A DNA stretch of 42,056 nucleotides, taken from NCBI GenBank assembly GCA_947625875.1, contig CANQQG010000019.1, positions 1 to 42,056 on the forward strand. Direction: 5' to 3'. Within the stretch, counting starts at the first letter, position 1; each line of letters begins with the position of its first letter. The notes beneath the pieces were generated by a model. It saw only the letters and a list, made by a program, of their open reading frames with translations. It was not told the DNA's origin and searched no databases. This DNA is from an uncultured Lachnospiraceae bacterium. GTDB taxonomy: Bacteria > Bacillota > Clostridia > Lachnospirales > Lachnospiraceae. The position numbers and the translations under genes are program-made. This document shows positions 16,609 through 25,068 of the stretch, piece by piece.

Positions 16609-17535
16609 CTAAAACTCTCCGACAAAACGCACCTCCGGCTCCAGCATGACGCCGGACTGCGCCTTTACTTTTTCCTGCACCTGCATAATCAGGCTGCGGA
16701 TGTCCGCCGCCGTCGCGCCGCCTTTATTTATGACAAACCCGCAGTGTTTTTCCGACACCTGTGCGCCGCCGACCGCAAATCCCGCCAGCCCCGCGTCCAT
16801 GACCAGCTTCCCCGCAAAATACCCTTCGGGACGCTTGAACGTGCTGCCCGCGCTCGGATATTCCAGCGGCTGCTTTTCCTGACGGCGTTTTTTAAACTCC
16901 TCCATCTGCGCCCGGATCTCCTCTTTCGGCATTTCATGTCCGGCGAGCCCAAAGGCCGCCTCCAGTACAATATAGCCTTTTTCGCTGACGCAGCTGTGCC
17001 GGTAAGATAAATCCAGTTCCTCCCGCGTCAGCGTAAGCAGCTCCCCCGCCTCTGTAAGCACGTCTGCCGAAACAATAACATCTCTGATCTCACCGCCATA
17101 GGCTCCCGCGTTCATAACGACCGCGCCGCCGACCGAACCGGGGATCCCGGCGGCAAACTCCATGCCGCCAAACCCCGCCTGATACGCCGCCTGCGCCGCC
17201 TGCGACAATAACGCGCCTGCGCCCGCAAAAATCATGCCGTCATCGGTAATCCGCACCGCGCCCGCCGCCTTTCCCATAGCGAGCGCCACGCCGCGGATTC
17301 CCCGGTCGCCGACCAGCAGGTTGCTCCCGTTTCCGACGACCGTATACGACATCCGCTCCGCTTTGCATAATTCGGCAATATCCCGCACCTGGTTTATCTG
17401 CGGCGTCAGATAATAATCCGCAGGCCCGCCAACGCGGAAAGTCGTATGGCGGCTCATCGGTTCCTCTTCCAGTATCTGGCTCTCCGCCAGAATCTCCCTG
17501 AGTTTTCGGTAAAATCCCGCATGATCTCTCTTCAT
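16609..17535 (-). CDS. murB: UDP-N-acetylenolpyruvoylglucosamine reductase (MurB)
   Basis: A 308-residue FAD enzyme that makes UDP-N-acetylmuramate in peptidoglycan synthesis. Visible family motifs: RHTTFRVGGPADYYL, VVGNGSNLLVGD, GIPGSVGGAVVMNAGAYGGE, the catalytic-Ser region SAGSTFKRP, GFVINKGGATAAD and a C-terminal EPEVRFVG. The pattern fits the shorter type II MurB. It starts 5 bp after the aminopeptidase stop and shares the hprK operon. Confidence 0.97.
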   Translation of the reverse strand: MKRDHAGFYRKLREILAESQILEEEPMSRHTTFRVGGPADYYLTPQINQVRDIAELCKAERMSYTVVGNGSNLLVGDRGIRGVALAMGKAAGAVRITDDGMIFAGAGALLSQAAQAAYQAGFGGMEFAAGIPGSVGGAVVMNAGAYGGEIRDVIVSADVLTEAGELLTLTREELDLSYRHSCVSEKGYIVLEAAFGLAGHEMPKEEIRAQMEEFKKRRQEKQPLEYPSAGSTFKRPEGYFAGKLVMDAGLAGFAVGGAQVSEKHCGFVINKGGATAADIRSLIMQVQEKVKAQSGVMLEPEVRFVGEF

Positions 17536-17540
17536 ATTTT

Positions 17541-18950
17541 CTATGCTTCCTGCAAAAATACTTTATAACCCCTGTACGCTTCGTACAGATCCACTTTACT
17601 TATGATTTCCCATGGCGCATGCATATTTAACACCGCGACGCCGCTGTCGATGACTTCCATGCCATAATTGGCCAGTATATAGGCGATCGTCCCGCCGCCG
17701 CCCTGGTCTACTTTCCCAAGCTCCGATGTCTGGAACGCCACGTCATTGCGGTCTAAAATCTCCCGCAGATGCGCCATATATTCCGCATTTGCGTCATTCG
17801 AGCCGGATTTCCCGCGCGAACCGGTATATTTGTTGAACACCAGCCCGTTCCCGAAATACGCCGCGTTTTTCTTTTCCGATACCGACGCATAATTCGGATC
17901 AAACGCCGCGCTCACGTCCGAAGAAAGCATTTTGGAATTTGCCAACGCGCGCCTGACGTTCAGTTCGCTGTACTGTCCCGCCGCATTCAGAACCTCAGCA
18001 GTCATATTTTCAAAAAACTTTGACTGCATCCCCGTCGCGCCCATGCTGCCGATCTCCTCTTTATCCACGAGCAGGCATACGCCAGTGCGCCGCGGCGCGT
18101 CTTCCATTTCCATGTCGAGCATCGCCATAAAGGACGGGTACGCGCACACGCGGTCGTCGTGGCCATACCCCATGATCATGCTGCGGTCAAGCCCGTAATC
18201 CCGCGCCTCGCCGGCCGGCACGACCTCGATCTCCGCAGAGAGGAAATCCGCTTCCTCTACCTGATACTCCCTTGCAAGGATACTCAGGATATTTGCCTTT
18301 ACGCGGTCTTTGATATTCTCGCCGTTTTCGTCTTTCTTTTCCGAAGCCGGGATGCTGCCGATCAAGATATCCAGGTTCTCCCCGTCAATTACTTTGGAAG
18401 CTTTCTTTTCCATCTGCTCGCCCGCCAGATGAATCAGCAGATCGCTCACGCCAAAGACCGGATCGCCCGGCTTATCGCCGATATTTACCGGAATGACCGT
18501 CCCGTCCTTTTTTGCAAAAACGCCATGCAGCGCCAGCGGGAGCGTCACCCACTGGTACTTTTTCACGCCGCCGTAATAGTGCGTATCCAGCAGCGCCAGC
18601 TCCTGATCCTCATACAGCGGATTCTGCTTTAAGTCCAGACGCGGCGAATCGATGTGCGCGCCCAGAATGTTCATGCCGTCTGCGATCGGCTCTTTGCCGA
18701 TGATATACATCGCCATCGCTTTTCCCATATTGGTCACGTATACCTTATCGCCCGCCTTTAACGCGCCGCCGTTTTTTATCATCTCCCTTAAATCCGAAAA
18801 TCCGGCATTCTGCGCCATTTTTTCAAATTTTGCCACGCATTCGCGCTCTGTCTTGCAGCCGGAGATAAACTCCCGATACCCTTCCGCGAACGCCAACAGC
18901 CGTTCTCTCTTATCTTCCGGATATTTTTCCCATGCATTTTTTCTTTCCAT
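17541..18950 (-). CDS. M18-family aminopeptidase
   Basis: A 469-residue zinc aminopeptidase of family M18 (aspartyl aminopeptidase/ApeA group). Metal-ligand motifs visible: LGAHIDSPRLDLK (H99, D101), VDKEEIGSMGATG, YGHDDRVCAYPS and the C-terminal MHAPWEIISKVDL. It removes N-terminal residues from cytosolic peptides. It lies 39 bp after hprK and 5 bp before murB, an arrangement that suggests co-transcription with the carbon-control and wall genes. Confidence 0.95.
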   Translation of the reverse strand: MERKNAWEKYPEDKRERLLAFAEGYREFISGCKTERECVAKFEKMAQNAGFSDLREMIKNGGALKAGDKVYVTNMGKAMAMYIIGKEPIADGMNILGAHIDSPRLDLKQNPLYEDQELALLDTHYYGGVKKYQWVTLPLALHGVFAKKDGTVIPVNIGDKPGDPVFGVSDLLIHLAGEQMEKKASKVIDGENLDILIGSIPASEKKDENGENIKDRVKANILSILAREYQVEEADFLSAEIEVVPAGEARDYGLDRSMIMGYGHDDRVCAYPSFMAMLDMEMEDAPRRTGVCLLVDKEEIGSMGATGMQSKFFENMTAEVLNAAGQYSELNVRRALANSKMLSSDVSAAFDPNYASVSEKKNAAYFGNGLVFNKYTGSRGKSGSNDANAEYMAHLREILDRNDVAFQTSELGKVDQGGGGTIAYILANYGMEVIDSGVAVLNMHAPWEIISKVDLYEAYRGYKVFLQEA

Positions 18951-18989
18951 AGTTCCTGATTTTCCACTCCTTATATAATATTAAAATGC

Positions 18990-19916
18990 TTAATTGCCCC
19001 TGTTCAGGTTTTCCTGCACGCGGCGGTAAAGCTCCTGCGCCGCGTTGTAACCCATCTTCTTCTGCCTGTGGTTGACCGCCGCCGCCTCGCAGATGACCGC
19101 AAGGTTGCGCCCCGGCCGGATCGGCAGCGAATGGCACACGACTTTTGTGCCGAGAAACTCCGTATATTCTTCCTCCAGCCCCAGACGGTCATATTCGTTA
19201 TCTTTCTTCCAGTCCTCTAATTTTATCACAAGATCGATGCTCTGCTTTTCCTTCACGCACTCCGCGCCGTACAACGCCTTTACATCAATGATCCCGATGC
19301 CGCGCAATTCGATAAAATAGCGCGTGATATCCGGCGACGTGCCGATCAGCGTCCGCTCATTGATCCTGCGGATCTCCACCACGTCGTCCGTCACGAGCCG
19401 GTGCCCGCGGCGGATCAGCTCCAGCGCGGCTTCGCTTTTTCCAATGCCGCTCTCGCCCATGATCAGCAGGCCCTCCCCGTATACATCCACCAATACCCCA
19501 TGGATGGATATGCAGGGAGCCAGCTCTTCATTCAGGACGCGTATGATCTCCGCCGTAATCGCGGACGTCGCGCGCTCCGTACTCAATACCGCCACATTGT
19601 TGCGCACCGCGATCTCCATAAATTCATCGTCCGGTATAAACCCTCTGCAGAATATAATGCATGGCACGTCATACGAGAGGAACTCCTCGTAAGATTTCCT
19701 GCGGACCTCCGGATCCAACTGCTGCAGGTACGCATATTCCACCATTCCGACAATCTGCACACGCTCCTGCGTAAAATGTTCAAAATAACCGCAGAACTGC
19801 AGCGCCGGACGGTTAATGTCCGAAACCGTAATCTCCCGCACGTTCAGATCGATCTGTGTCGTCAGATTTTTCATCTGAAACAGCTCTGCCAGCCGCTGTA
19901 CTGTAACAACCCTCAT
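18990..19916 (-). CDS. hprK: HPr kinase/phosphorylase
   Basis: A 308-residue bifunctional enzyme that phosphorylates and dephosphorylates HPr on Ser46 and so controls carbon catabolite repression in Bacillota. The Walker A motif is GESGIGKS (154-161), with H140 in SIHGV. The family signature FIELRGIGIIDVKALYG is intact, as is the C-terminal HRQKKMGYNAAQ. It is the first gene of a ten-gene colinear run, behind a well-formed promoter at 19952-19980. Confidence 0.97.
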   Translation of the reverse strand: MRVVTVQRLAELFQMKNLTTQIDLNVREITVSDINRPALQFCGYFEHFTQERVQIVGMVEYAYLQQLDPEVRRKSYEEFLSYDVPCIIFCRGFIPDDEFMEIAVRNNVAVLSTERATSAITAEIIRVLNEELAPCISIHGVLVDVYGEGLLIMGESGIGKSEAALELIRRGHRLVTDDVVEIRRINERTLIGTSPDITRYFIELRGIGIIDVKALYGAECVKEKQSIDLVIKLEDWKKDNEYDRLGLEEEYTEFLGTKVVCHSLPIRPGRNLAVICEAAAVNHRQKKMGYNAAQELYRRVQENLNRGN

Positions 19917-19951
19917 ATCGTTCTCCCTTTCTTATCTGATGTCTTATAACC

Positions 19952-19980
19952 AGTATACACGATAAAGAAAGGCTCGGCAA
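19952..19980 (-). promoter_or_regulatory. Sigma-A promoter for hprK and the downstream run
   Basis: On the minus strand TTGCCG (19975-19980), a 17-bp spacer, and TATACT (19952-19957), 35 bp before the hprK start. It is the only clear promoter before the terminator at 7385-7418, so the ten genes may share it; internal promoters were not excluded. Confidence 0.7.
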
Positions 19981-20294
19981 CTATTCTTTCCCATCCGGCG
20001 CCGCACATTTTCCCGACGTCCTCAGATAGTATCTGCCGATCCGACCGATTCATGCGGACAATGTAAGCTGCGCCTGTCCTGACTTTGCGGCGGCGGATTC
20101 CATATTTTTATTATACTGCATCTATCGCTTGCCTGCCAGGGTTTTATGCGGTTTCTTCCACGCATTATTGAATACTGTCTCCGGCATACGCCCATAGAAA
20201 GCGATTGAAATTTTAACGCACAACGTGTATATTATCGCCAGAACATAATATATTGTGATATTGGAAATGGGATTGGCAACGCGGCGAAAAGCCA
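19981..20294. other. Intergenic region without a supportable gene
   Basis: About 310 bp between the hprK promoter and the terminator of the esterase operon. A short minus-strand open frame runs through it and across the terminator hairpin, with no ribosome binding site or family resemblance. I see no RNA gene. Confidence 0.5.
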
Positions 20295-20320
20295 TAAAAA
20301 AGCGCCCCTGACAGGGCGCT
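20295..20320 (-). terminator. Rho-independent terminator of the acetylesterase operon
   Basis: On the minus strand AGCGCCC, loop TGTCAG, GGGCGCT, then TTTTTT. It follows the SGNH hydrolase gene by about 50 bp. Confidence 0.88.
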
Positions 20321-20372
20321 AAGCGTCCGGAGCGCTTCAATTTTCAAATAAAAAATTGCTGTTCATACGGGA

Positions 20373-21479
20373 TCAGGCAATGATCAGGGACATCAGATAA
20401 AACGGCGTCGCGACCGGCTCCTGCGCCTCTGTGATCTCAATTTCCACGCGGTGCGCCTGATACATGCCATGGTGGAGAATTGGCTGCAGATACAGGCAAT
20501 CGCCCCAGTCCTCGTCAAAATTGCCGTCTAAAACCTGCGCCTGCTGCGCATTTCCATCCAGCGTCACTTTTGCCACCGGGGAAGGTTTCCGGATTGTCTT
20601 CCGGTACTGCACCGCAATGCAGGATGCCGTCACCTCAAAACAGATTTTATCGCCGACGGCTTTCCCGGTCCAGCCGTTTTTGAAATGGTCGAGACGCCCG
20701 CATTTTTCCCGCGCGTCCACGCGGAAACCGGACAGCTTCGGGCTGCTGTTTGCAATCGTAAGCCGCAGGGCGTGTTCATAGGCATTTGCCGTCAAAGGCG
20801 GCAGCAGCGCATATTCCGGGCGCTGCCCGCAAGGGTTTTCCTCCTGTCGGCCATTTTCCAGATCCTGTTTACAGCGGGCAAGCAGCTTAATGATCTCCTG
20901 CGCCACAAGGCGGTGCCCTTCATCATTCGGGTGCAGGTTATCGCTCGTTAAATTTTCCTTTTTATAAACGCCATCGCAGATTTCTTTATAGACCGTATCC
21001 CGGATGCTCACATGCGGAACGCCATAATACCCGGCTACGGCATTATGGTAATCCTGCGCGTTCACGCCCGTATCATAAAACACATTGTTCAACACCAAAA
21101 CCGCCGACTGTGACGGCGCGGACAATATCCGCCGCAGCAGCCCCTCGTAAGTTTCCTGGAAAAATGCCCCTTCCTGCGCTTCATCATTGACGCTGAAATC
21201 CACGACGACAAAATCCGGCGCATACATCAGCAGATGCTCCTGCACTCTCGATACGCCAAAATGGGACGTCGTCCCGCCGATCCCGCCATTTACATAATGA
21301 AACTCCGCCTGCGGGAAATTTTCCTCCCACCATGCAAACACGCGCCGCGCATAGGTATATGCTTCCTGCGTCGCAAGGCTGCCCTGTGTGATCGAGCCGC
21401 CAAAAAATCCGAGCGTCAGCTCCCCGCCCGCCGCCGCGCGCCTCATGCACTGTTTGATTTTTTCCATACTGATCTGCAT
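20373..21479 (-). CDS. SGNH-hydrolase acetylesterase with C-terminal beta-sandwich domain (CE17-like)
   Basis: A 368-residue protein. The N-terminal SGNH/GDSL hydrolase domain (1-205) has the nucleophile S29 in FFGGSITQG, the oxyanion glycines in GGIGGTTS, N98 in DFSVND, and D180/H183 in SDNLHPND. Residues about 225-368 form an all-beta domain that may be a carbohydrate-binding module. This layout matches the family CE17 mannan acetylesterases known from Roseburia, which work with a CE2 enzyme; the partner gene here is CE2-type. No signal peptide, so it should act on imported oligosaccharides in the cytoplasm. The start follows AAGGAGG with 7-nt spacing. The CE17 label is from domain layout and neighbourhood, not from a search. 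Confidence 0.75.
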   Translation of the reverse strand: MQISMEKIKQCMRRAAAGGELTLGFFGGSITQGSLATQEAYTYARRVFAWWEENFPQAEFHYVNGGIGGTTSHFGVSRVQEHLLMYAPDFVVVDFSVNDEAQEGAFFQETYEGLLRRILSAPSQSAVLVLNNVFYDTGVNAQDYHNAVAGYYGVPHVSIRDTVYKEICDGVYKKENLTSDNLHPNDEGHRLVAQEIIKLLARCKQDLENGRQEENPCGQRPEYALLPPLTANAYEHALRLTIANSSPKLSGFRVDAREKCGRLDHFKNGWTGKAVGDKICFEVTASCIAVQYRKTIRKPSPVAKVTLDGNAQQAQVLDGNFDEDWGDCLYLQPILHHGMYQAHRVEIEITEAQEPVATPFYLMSLIIA

Positions 21480-21491
21480 ATCGCCGCCTCC

Positions 21492-22541
21492 TTATGATTC
21501 TTCCCATACGTCAAATGGCAGAGCCTGAATATAATCCGCCAGCTCGTCCGCCATTTCTTCCGCTTCGGTGATCCGTATATGCCCCGACGTCCCGCATCCG
21601 TTCCTTGTAAATAAAAAGTGGCGGATCCGCTCGTCGCCAAGGCTGCCGCAAACTTCATCAATCGCCGCGTCCCAGTTTTTATCATGCTCCAAAATCGTGG
21701 TCATCAAAAGGATCACTGCACGCGGATATTTTTCCCGAATCTGCCCCACAAACTGTTTGTACGTTTCCTTCCAGCGGCGCGCTCGCGCCCCCTGCGGATC
21801 CTCTTTCATGTAATCCTGCGGGTGGTTGTCATTCTGCCCGATCGCCACAAGCACAAGATGCGGCGTGTAACGGGAGAAATCCCAATTTTCCACCCTGCCA
21901 AGCTGCGGATGGTAATGCAGCTTATCCCACATATCCTCCATGCCCGGATAATCCGGCGGAGCCACCCAGCCTGTCCCGCGCAGCAGCGGAATGCCGCCCT
22001 GTGCGATGTCGTGAAGCTGCGCATGGAGCTTTCGCGCCAGGATCCACGCATAAGAATACCAGCTGTTGGAATATTCGCCGTTATGTACCGGATCTTCTTT
22101 TCCAACGTAATCCAGCGCTTCCGATACCTCGCCCGCGGAAACGGAATCGCCGTACACTTCTATTTTCCGCTCCGGCACAGGCAGTGGCTTTACCAAATAA
22201 CCGCCCTCTGATAACTCCAGCGATTCCAGTTTCATCTCATGGGCGCAGTCCATGCGCTTAAAAAATAAAACCTTATGGCGGCGTTCCCGCTCTTCGTCCA
22301 CAAGCACAAGCTCTGTTTTCCCTTCTTCCTGTAACTTCCATGTCTTTTGCACGCCGTCTACAATCGCGCCCACGTAATTGTCCCAGCAGACATGGCGGTT
22401 GGAGACTGTCAATTTCGCCTTACTGCCAAAAAAACAAAACTGCATGGACGTGGCGGGAAAAATAAATTCCGGCTTCCCCGCATCCGCCCAGTCAATCCTG
22501 CCGCAATATTGAATCTGCGGATCATTCAATTGAACTAACAT
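21492..22541 (-). CDS. CE2-family carbohydrate acetylesterase (jelly roll plus SGNH domain)
   Basis: A 349-residue protein. An N-terminal beta-sandwich (1-120) precedes an SGNH hydrolase domain with nucleophile S133 in GDSVSAGE, the GQND block, and the terminal catalytic His at 321 in GHIRITEAEEM. That His lacks the usual Asp two or three residues before it, which is known within CE2, where a Ser-His dyad occurs. CE2 enzymes remove O-acetyl groups from xylan or mannan oligosaccharides. There is no signal peptide. It is the first gene of a two-gene operon, 12 bp before the CE17-like gene, and has a strong promoter at 22590-22618 with repeated operator-like sites. Confidence 0.85.
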   Translation of the reverse strand: MLVQLNDPQIQYCGRIDWADAGKPEFIFPATSMQFCFFGSKAKLTVSNRHVCWDNYVGAIVDGVQKTWKLQEEGKTELVLVDEERERRHKVLFFKRMDCAHEMKLESLELSEGGYLVKPLPVPERKIEVYGDSVSAGEVSEALDYVGKEDPVHNGEYSNSWYSYAWILARKLHAQLHDIAQGGIPLLRGTGWVAPPDYPGMEDMWDKLHYHPQLGRVENWDFSRYTPHLVLVAIGQNDNHPQDYMKEDPQGARARRWKETYKQFVGQIREKYPRAVILLMTTILEHDKNWDAAIDEVCGSLGDERIRHFLFTRNGCGTSGHIRITEAEEMADELADYIQALPFDVWEES

Positions 22542-22589
22542 CCCTTCGTTCCTTTCGTGATATTTATTTTCTCTTAATTGCCTGATATT

Positions 22590-22618
22590 ATTTTAGCTAA
22601 TTTTAATTTATTTTTCAA
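22590..22618 (-). promoter_or_regulatory. Sigma-A promoter of the acetylesterase operon
   Basis: On the minus strand TTGAAA (22613-22618), a 17-bp spacer, and TAAAAT (22590-22595), about 50 bp before the CE2 start. Confidence 0.7.
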
Positions 22619-22636
22619 GTGTTTTTAGCCAATATT
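22591..22636. promoter_or_regulatory. Direct-repeat operator pair at the acetylesterase promoter
   Basis: TTTTAGCTAATTTT (22591-22604) and TTTTAGCCAATATT (22623-22636) are 32 bp apart, three helical turns. One overlaps the -10 and the other lies just upstream of the -35. The first copy contains the palindrome TTAGCTAA. Confidence 0.5.
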
Positions 22637-22712
22637 ATTTATTTTTTTTGTAAATTTTTTTTCACTGACACAGAAAACAGCGCTTTACATAATACAATTA
22701 TCGTTTATTGTC

Positions 22713-22741
22713 TTGCTTATCCTATAAAATATAAGTATACT
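22713..22741 (+). promoter_or_regulatory. Promoter for the plus-strand orphan gene
   Basis: TTGCTT (22713-22718), a 17-bp spacer, and TATACT (22736-22741), 84 bp before the start codon at 22826. Confidence 0.55.
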
Positions 22742-22825
22742 ATTAATGGTCTATTGTGCCTGCATGATAACTGCCGTAAGAAACCTATAACAAAAAACCA
22801 TTCATTATTTCAACGGAGGAAAAAT

Positions 22826-23335
22826 ATGATAGACATTGAAAACATTAAACGTCTAAAGAACATTAGCGTAGAAGACGATTATCTGTTTCCTACAATCGCA
22901 GATACCATGAATGCCTGTTTTGGAAAATCATGGAAGGGCTGCCAAAAATCTTTTATTGTATTAAATGACGGGAGCGAACAGGTCGCATGGTTCCCCAAAA
23001 TTGCAAAATGGCGGAATAATCAATTCGTTCCATATGATTCTAAACAAGGATGGCTCAACATCGTCAGTGACGACGGCACACAAATTATTGAAGAACACCC
23101 AAATGATCCCCGCCCCCTGATTCTCCCTGACCGCGATAAACTGCCCCGATATGTATTTGGCCGATATGAAGATAATCCTTACCGAAACGGAAGAATCCAC
23201 ACTGGAGAAAAAAGCGGTCTTCGTTTTCTTGGTTTATTTCAAATAGATTTAACACATTCCGAACGGGGACACCATGAATACCGGCAGATTGCTGACAAGG
23301 TAAGTTTACTCCATTATTATAAAGCATTTTTTTAA
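22826..23335 (+). CDS. Hypothetical protein, AT-rich orphan
   Basis: A 169-residue protein I do not recognise. The start at 22826 follows GGAGG with good spacing; the open frame extends further up but the added part looks non-coding. The C-terminal third (GRIHTGEKSGLRFLGLFQIDL, then HEYRQIADKVSL) loosely resembles the small beta-domain at the end of some restriction or HNH proteins, but this is too weak to call. No signal peptide or membrane segment. It has its own promoter and a shared terminator, and its codon use is more AT-rich than both neighbours, which suggests acquisition by transfer. Confidence 0.7.
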   Translation: MIDIENIKRLKNISVEDDYLFPTIADTMNACFGKSWKGCQKSFIVLNDGSEQVAWFPKIAKWRNNQFVPYDSKQGWLNIVSDDGTQIIEEHPNDPRPLILPDRDKLPRYVFGRYEDNPYRNGRIHTGEKSGLRFLGLFQIDLTHSERGHHEYRQIADKVSLLHYYKAFF

Positions 23336-23366
23336 GGAACATATTTTGTTGCGGCAACACAAAAGA

Positions 23367-23402
23367 ACGCTGCAGGAATCACAAACCCAATTCCTGCAGC
23401 GT
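23367..23402. terminator. Bidirectional Rho-independent terminator
   Basis: A perfect 13-bp stem: ACGCTGCAGGAAT (23367-23379) and ATTCCTGCAGCGT (23390-23402). A T-run follows on the plus strand a few bases later, and TCTTTTG follows on the minus strand. It separates the orphan gene from the convergent reductase gene. Confidence 0.85.
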
Positions 23403-23415
23403 GTATACATTTTTT

Positions 23416-25065
23416 TCATGCCCCTGCGATAAGTCCGAGCAGCTGCCGCACGTTTTTCTTTCCGAAAAACGCCTTCCCGTCGTCCATTACCATACATGGC
23501 ACGCTCATCACCTGATATTTTTCTTTCAATTCCTGAAAATGGTTCAGGTCATAAACTTCCGCCGTCACCTGCGGATTTTCCGCCGCGATTTTCTGTGCGG
23601 AGATTACAAGCTCCGGGCACATCGTACAGGTAAGCGACACCATGATCTTCATATGAACCGGATGACTGATCGCATGGATCCTTTCCTTTAACTCCGGCTC
23701 TAATTCCTGGCACGGCCCCGCGGCGTTATACAGCCCCATCACAAACGAAGTAAATTCGTGCCCGCCCGGAACGCCATGAAACGCAAGCCCCGTCCACGTT
23801 CCGTCCTCTCTGCAGACTCTTACGCATGGCGCGTCTTCTGCCTCTTCTTCCGCGATTTCCAAAGACAGCTGTTCCGTCAGCCCGGCAAGCTGTTCCATAA
23901 ATCTTTTCAGTTCCTCTGAAACCACGCGCGCGTCCATATACACCTTTAACACGAGTTTGTGTTCCATTTTTGAGAAAACTGTCTGCAGCTGCTTTAACAT
24001 CTCGCCGTCAAATAACTTCCCGCTGTCTTTTTCTTCCTGTGGCTTTCTCGGCACATCATCTGTATGGGGTTCTTTCCGCACCGGCTTTTGCCCTGTTTTT
24101 TTCTGCATGGCGGCCGCGTACCGCTCTAACTCCGTTGCGGCAAGCGCGCCGTCGCCCACCGCCGTCACGACCTGGCGGAGATTTTTCACACACACATCGC
24201 CCGCCGCATACAGTCCGTCCACAGACGTTTTCTGCGCGCCGTCCGTTATTACATAACCGTTTTCATTTAAGACGCCAAAATCCTTTACAAGCGACGTCGC
24301 AGGCTCGTATCCCGCAAACACAAACACGCCGAAATAATCGCCTTCATTCACCTGATACTCGGTCGTTTCGCCTGTTTTCAGATTTTTATAACGGATATAG
24401 CGCAGCGCTGTATCGCCGGAAACTTCCTCTACCTCCGTATCTGTAATGACGGTTATTTTTTCATGTTTTTTTGCTTCATCCGCAACCGCCTTTGCGCACG
24501 TAAAATCTTCTTCCCGCACAAGAATGGTAACATGCGATGCGTATTTTGTCAGGAACACGCTTTCTTCCGCCGCCGCGAATCCGCCGCCAACGACAAACAC
24601 CTCTCTGCCCGTAAAAAATTCGCCGTCACAGGTCGCGCAATACGCAACGCCATGTCCCTTAAATTCTTCTTCTCCCGCAAAACCGACCATCCGCGGATGC
24701 GCGCCTGTCGCGAGCAGAACCCCAAAACAGGAGAGCGTCCCTCTGCCGGTCACAACTTTTTTTACATCTCCATCCGGAAGAATCTCTTCCGCTTCCGCCA
24801 GCAAAAACTCCGCGCCGAAACGCTCCGCCTGCCTGCGCATATTTTCCGTAAGTTCTTTCCCGTCTGTTTTAAAAACCCCCGGATAATTTACCACTTCCGA
24901 TGTGATCGTGATCTGTCCGCCAAACGTCTCTTTTTCCAGCACAACGACCCGGTAACAGGCGCGCGCCAGATACAGCGCGGCCGTCAGCCCCGCAGGGCCG
25001 CCTCCGATCACAACCACGTCATAAAGGTTTTTATTTTCACCGGGGCTTTCGATCCGCCCGCCCAT
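23416..25065 (-). CDS. AhpF-like NAD(P)H:peroxiredoxin reductase with the thioredoxin-fold domain at the C-terminus
   Basis: A 549-residue flavoprotein. Residues about 15-325 are a thioredoxin-reductase module: FAD-binding GGGPAG (21-26), the redox motif C143-A-T-C146, a nucleotide-binding GGGFAAAEES, and the distal ATGA/GD motifs. After a charged linker come two thioredoxin-like folds (about 365-549), the second with C480-T-M-C483 and a SVP loop. These resemble the N-terminal domain of enteric AhpF, which here lies at the C-terminus. The likely role is to pass electrons from NAD(P)H to the AhpC peroxiredoxin encoded 3 bp upstream. There is no separate good ribosome binding site, so translation is probably coupled to ahpC. 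Confidence 0.9.
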   Translation of the reverse strand: MGGRIESPGENKNLYDVVVIGGGPAGLTAALYLARACYRVVVLEKETFGGQITITSEVVNYPGVFKTDGKELTENMRRQAERFGAEFLLAEAEEILPDGDVKKVVTGRGTLSCFGVLLATGAHPRMVGFAGEEEFKGHGVAYCATCDGEFFTGREVFVVGGGFAAAEESVFLTKYASHVTILVREEDFTCAKAVADEAKKHEKITVITDTEVEEVSGDTALRYIRYKNLKTGETTEYQVNEGDYFGVFVFAGYEPATSLVKDFGVLNENGYVITDGAQKTSVDGLYAAGDVCVKNLRQVVTAVGDGALAATELERYAAAMQKKTGQKPVRKEPHTDDVPRKPQEEKDSGKLFDGEMLKQLQTVFSKMEHKLVLKVYMDARVVSEELKRFMEQLAGLTEQLSLEIAEEEAEDAPCVRVCREDGTWTGLAFHGVPGGHEFTSFVMGLYNAAGPCQELEPELKERIHAISHPVHMKIMVSLTCTMCPELVISAQKIAAENPQVTAEVYDLNHFQELKEKYQVMSVPCMVMDDGKAFFGKKNVRQLLGLIAGA

Positions 25066-25068
25066 CGC

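Noticed and set aside
20122..20340. Minus-strand open frame of 72 codons upstream of hprK
   Set aside because: It begins upstream of, and reads through, the esterase operon terminator and has no ribosome binding site; the mildly hydrophobic middle part is not enough to call a gene.
22619..22825. Upstream extension of the orphan gene to 22619
   Set aside because: The extra 69 codons are AT-rich and cover the gene's own promoter; the GGAGG before 22826 marks the real start.
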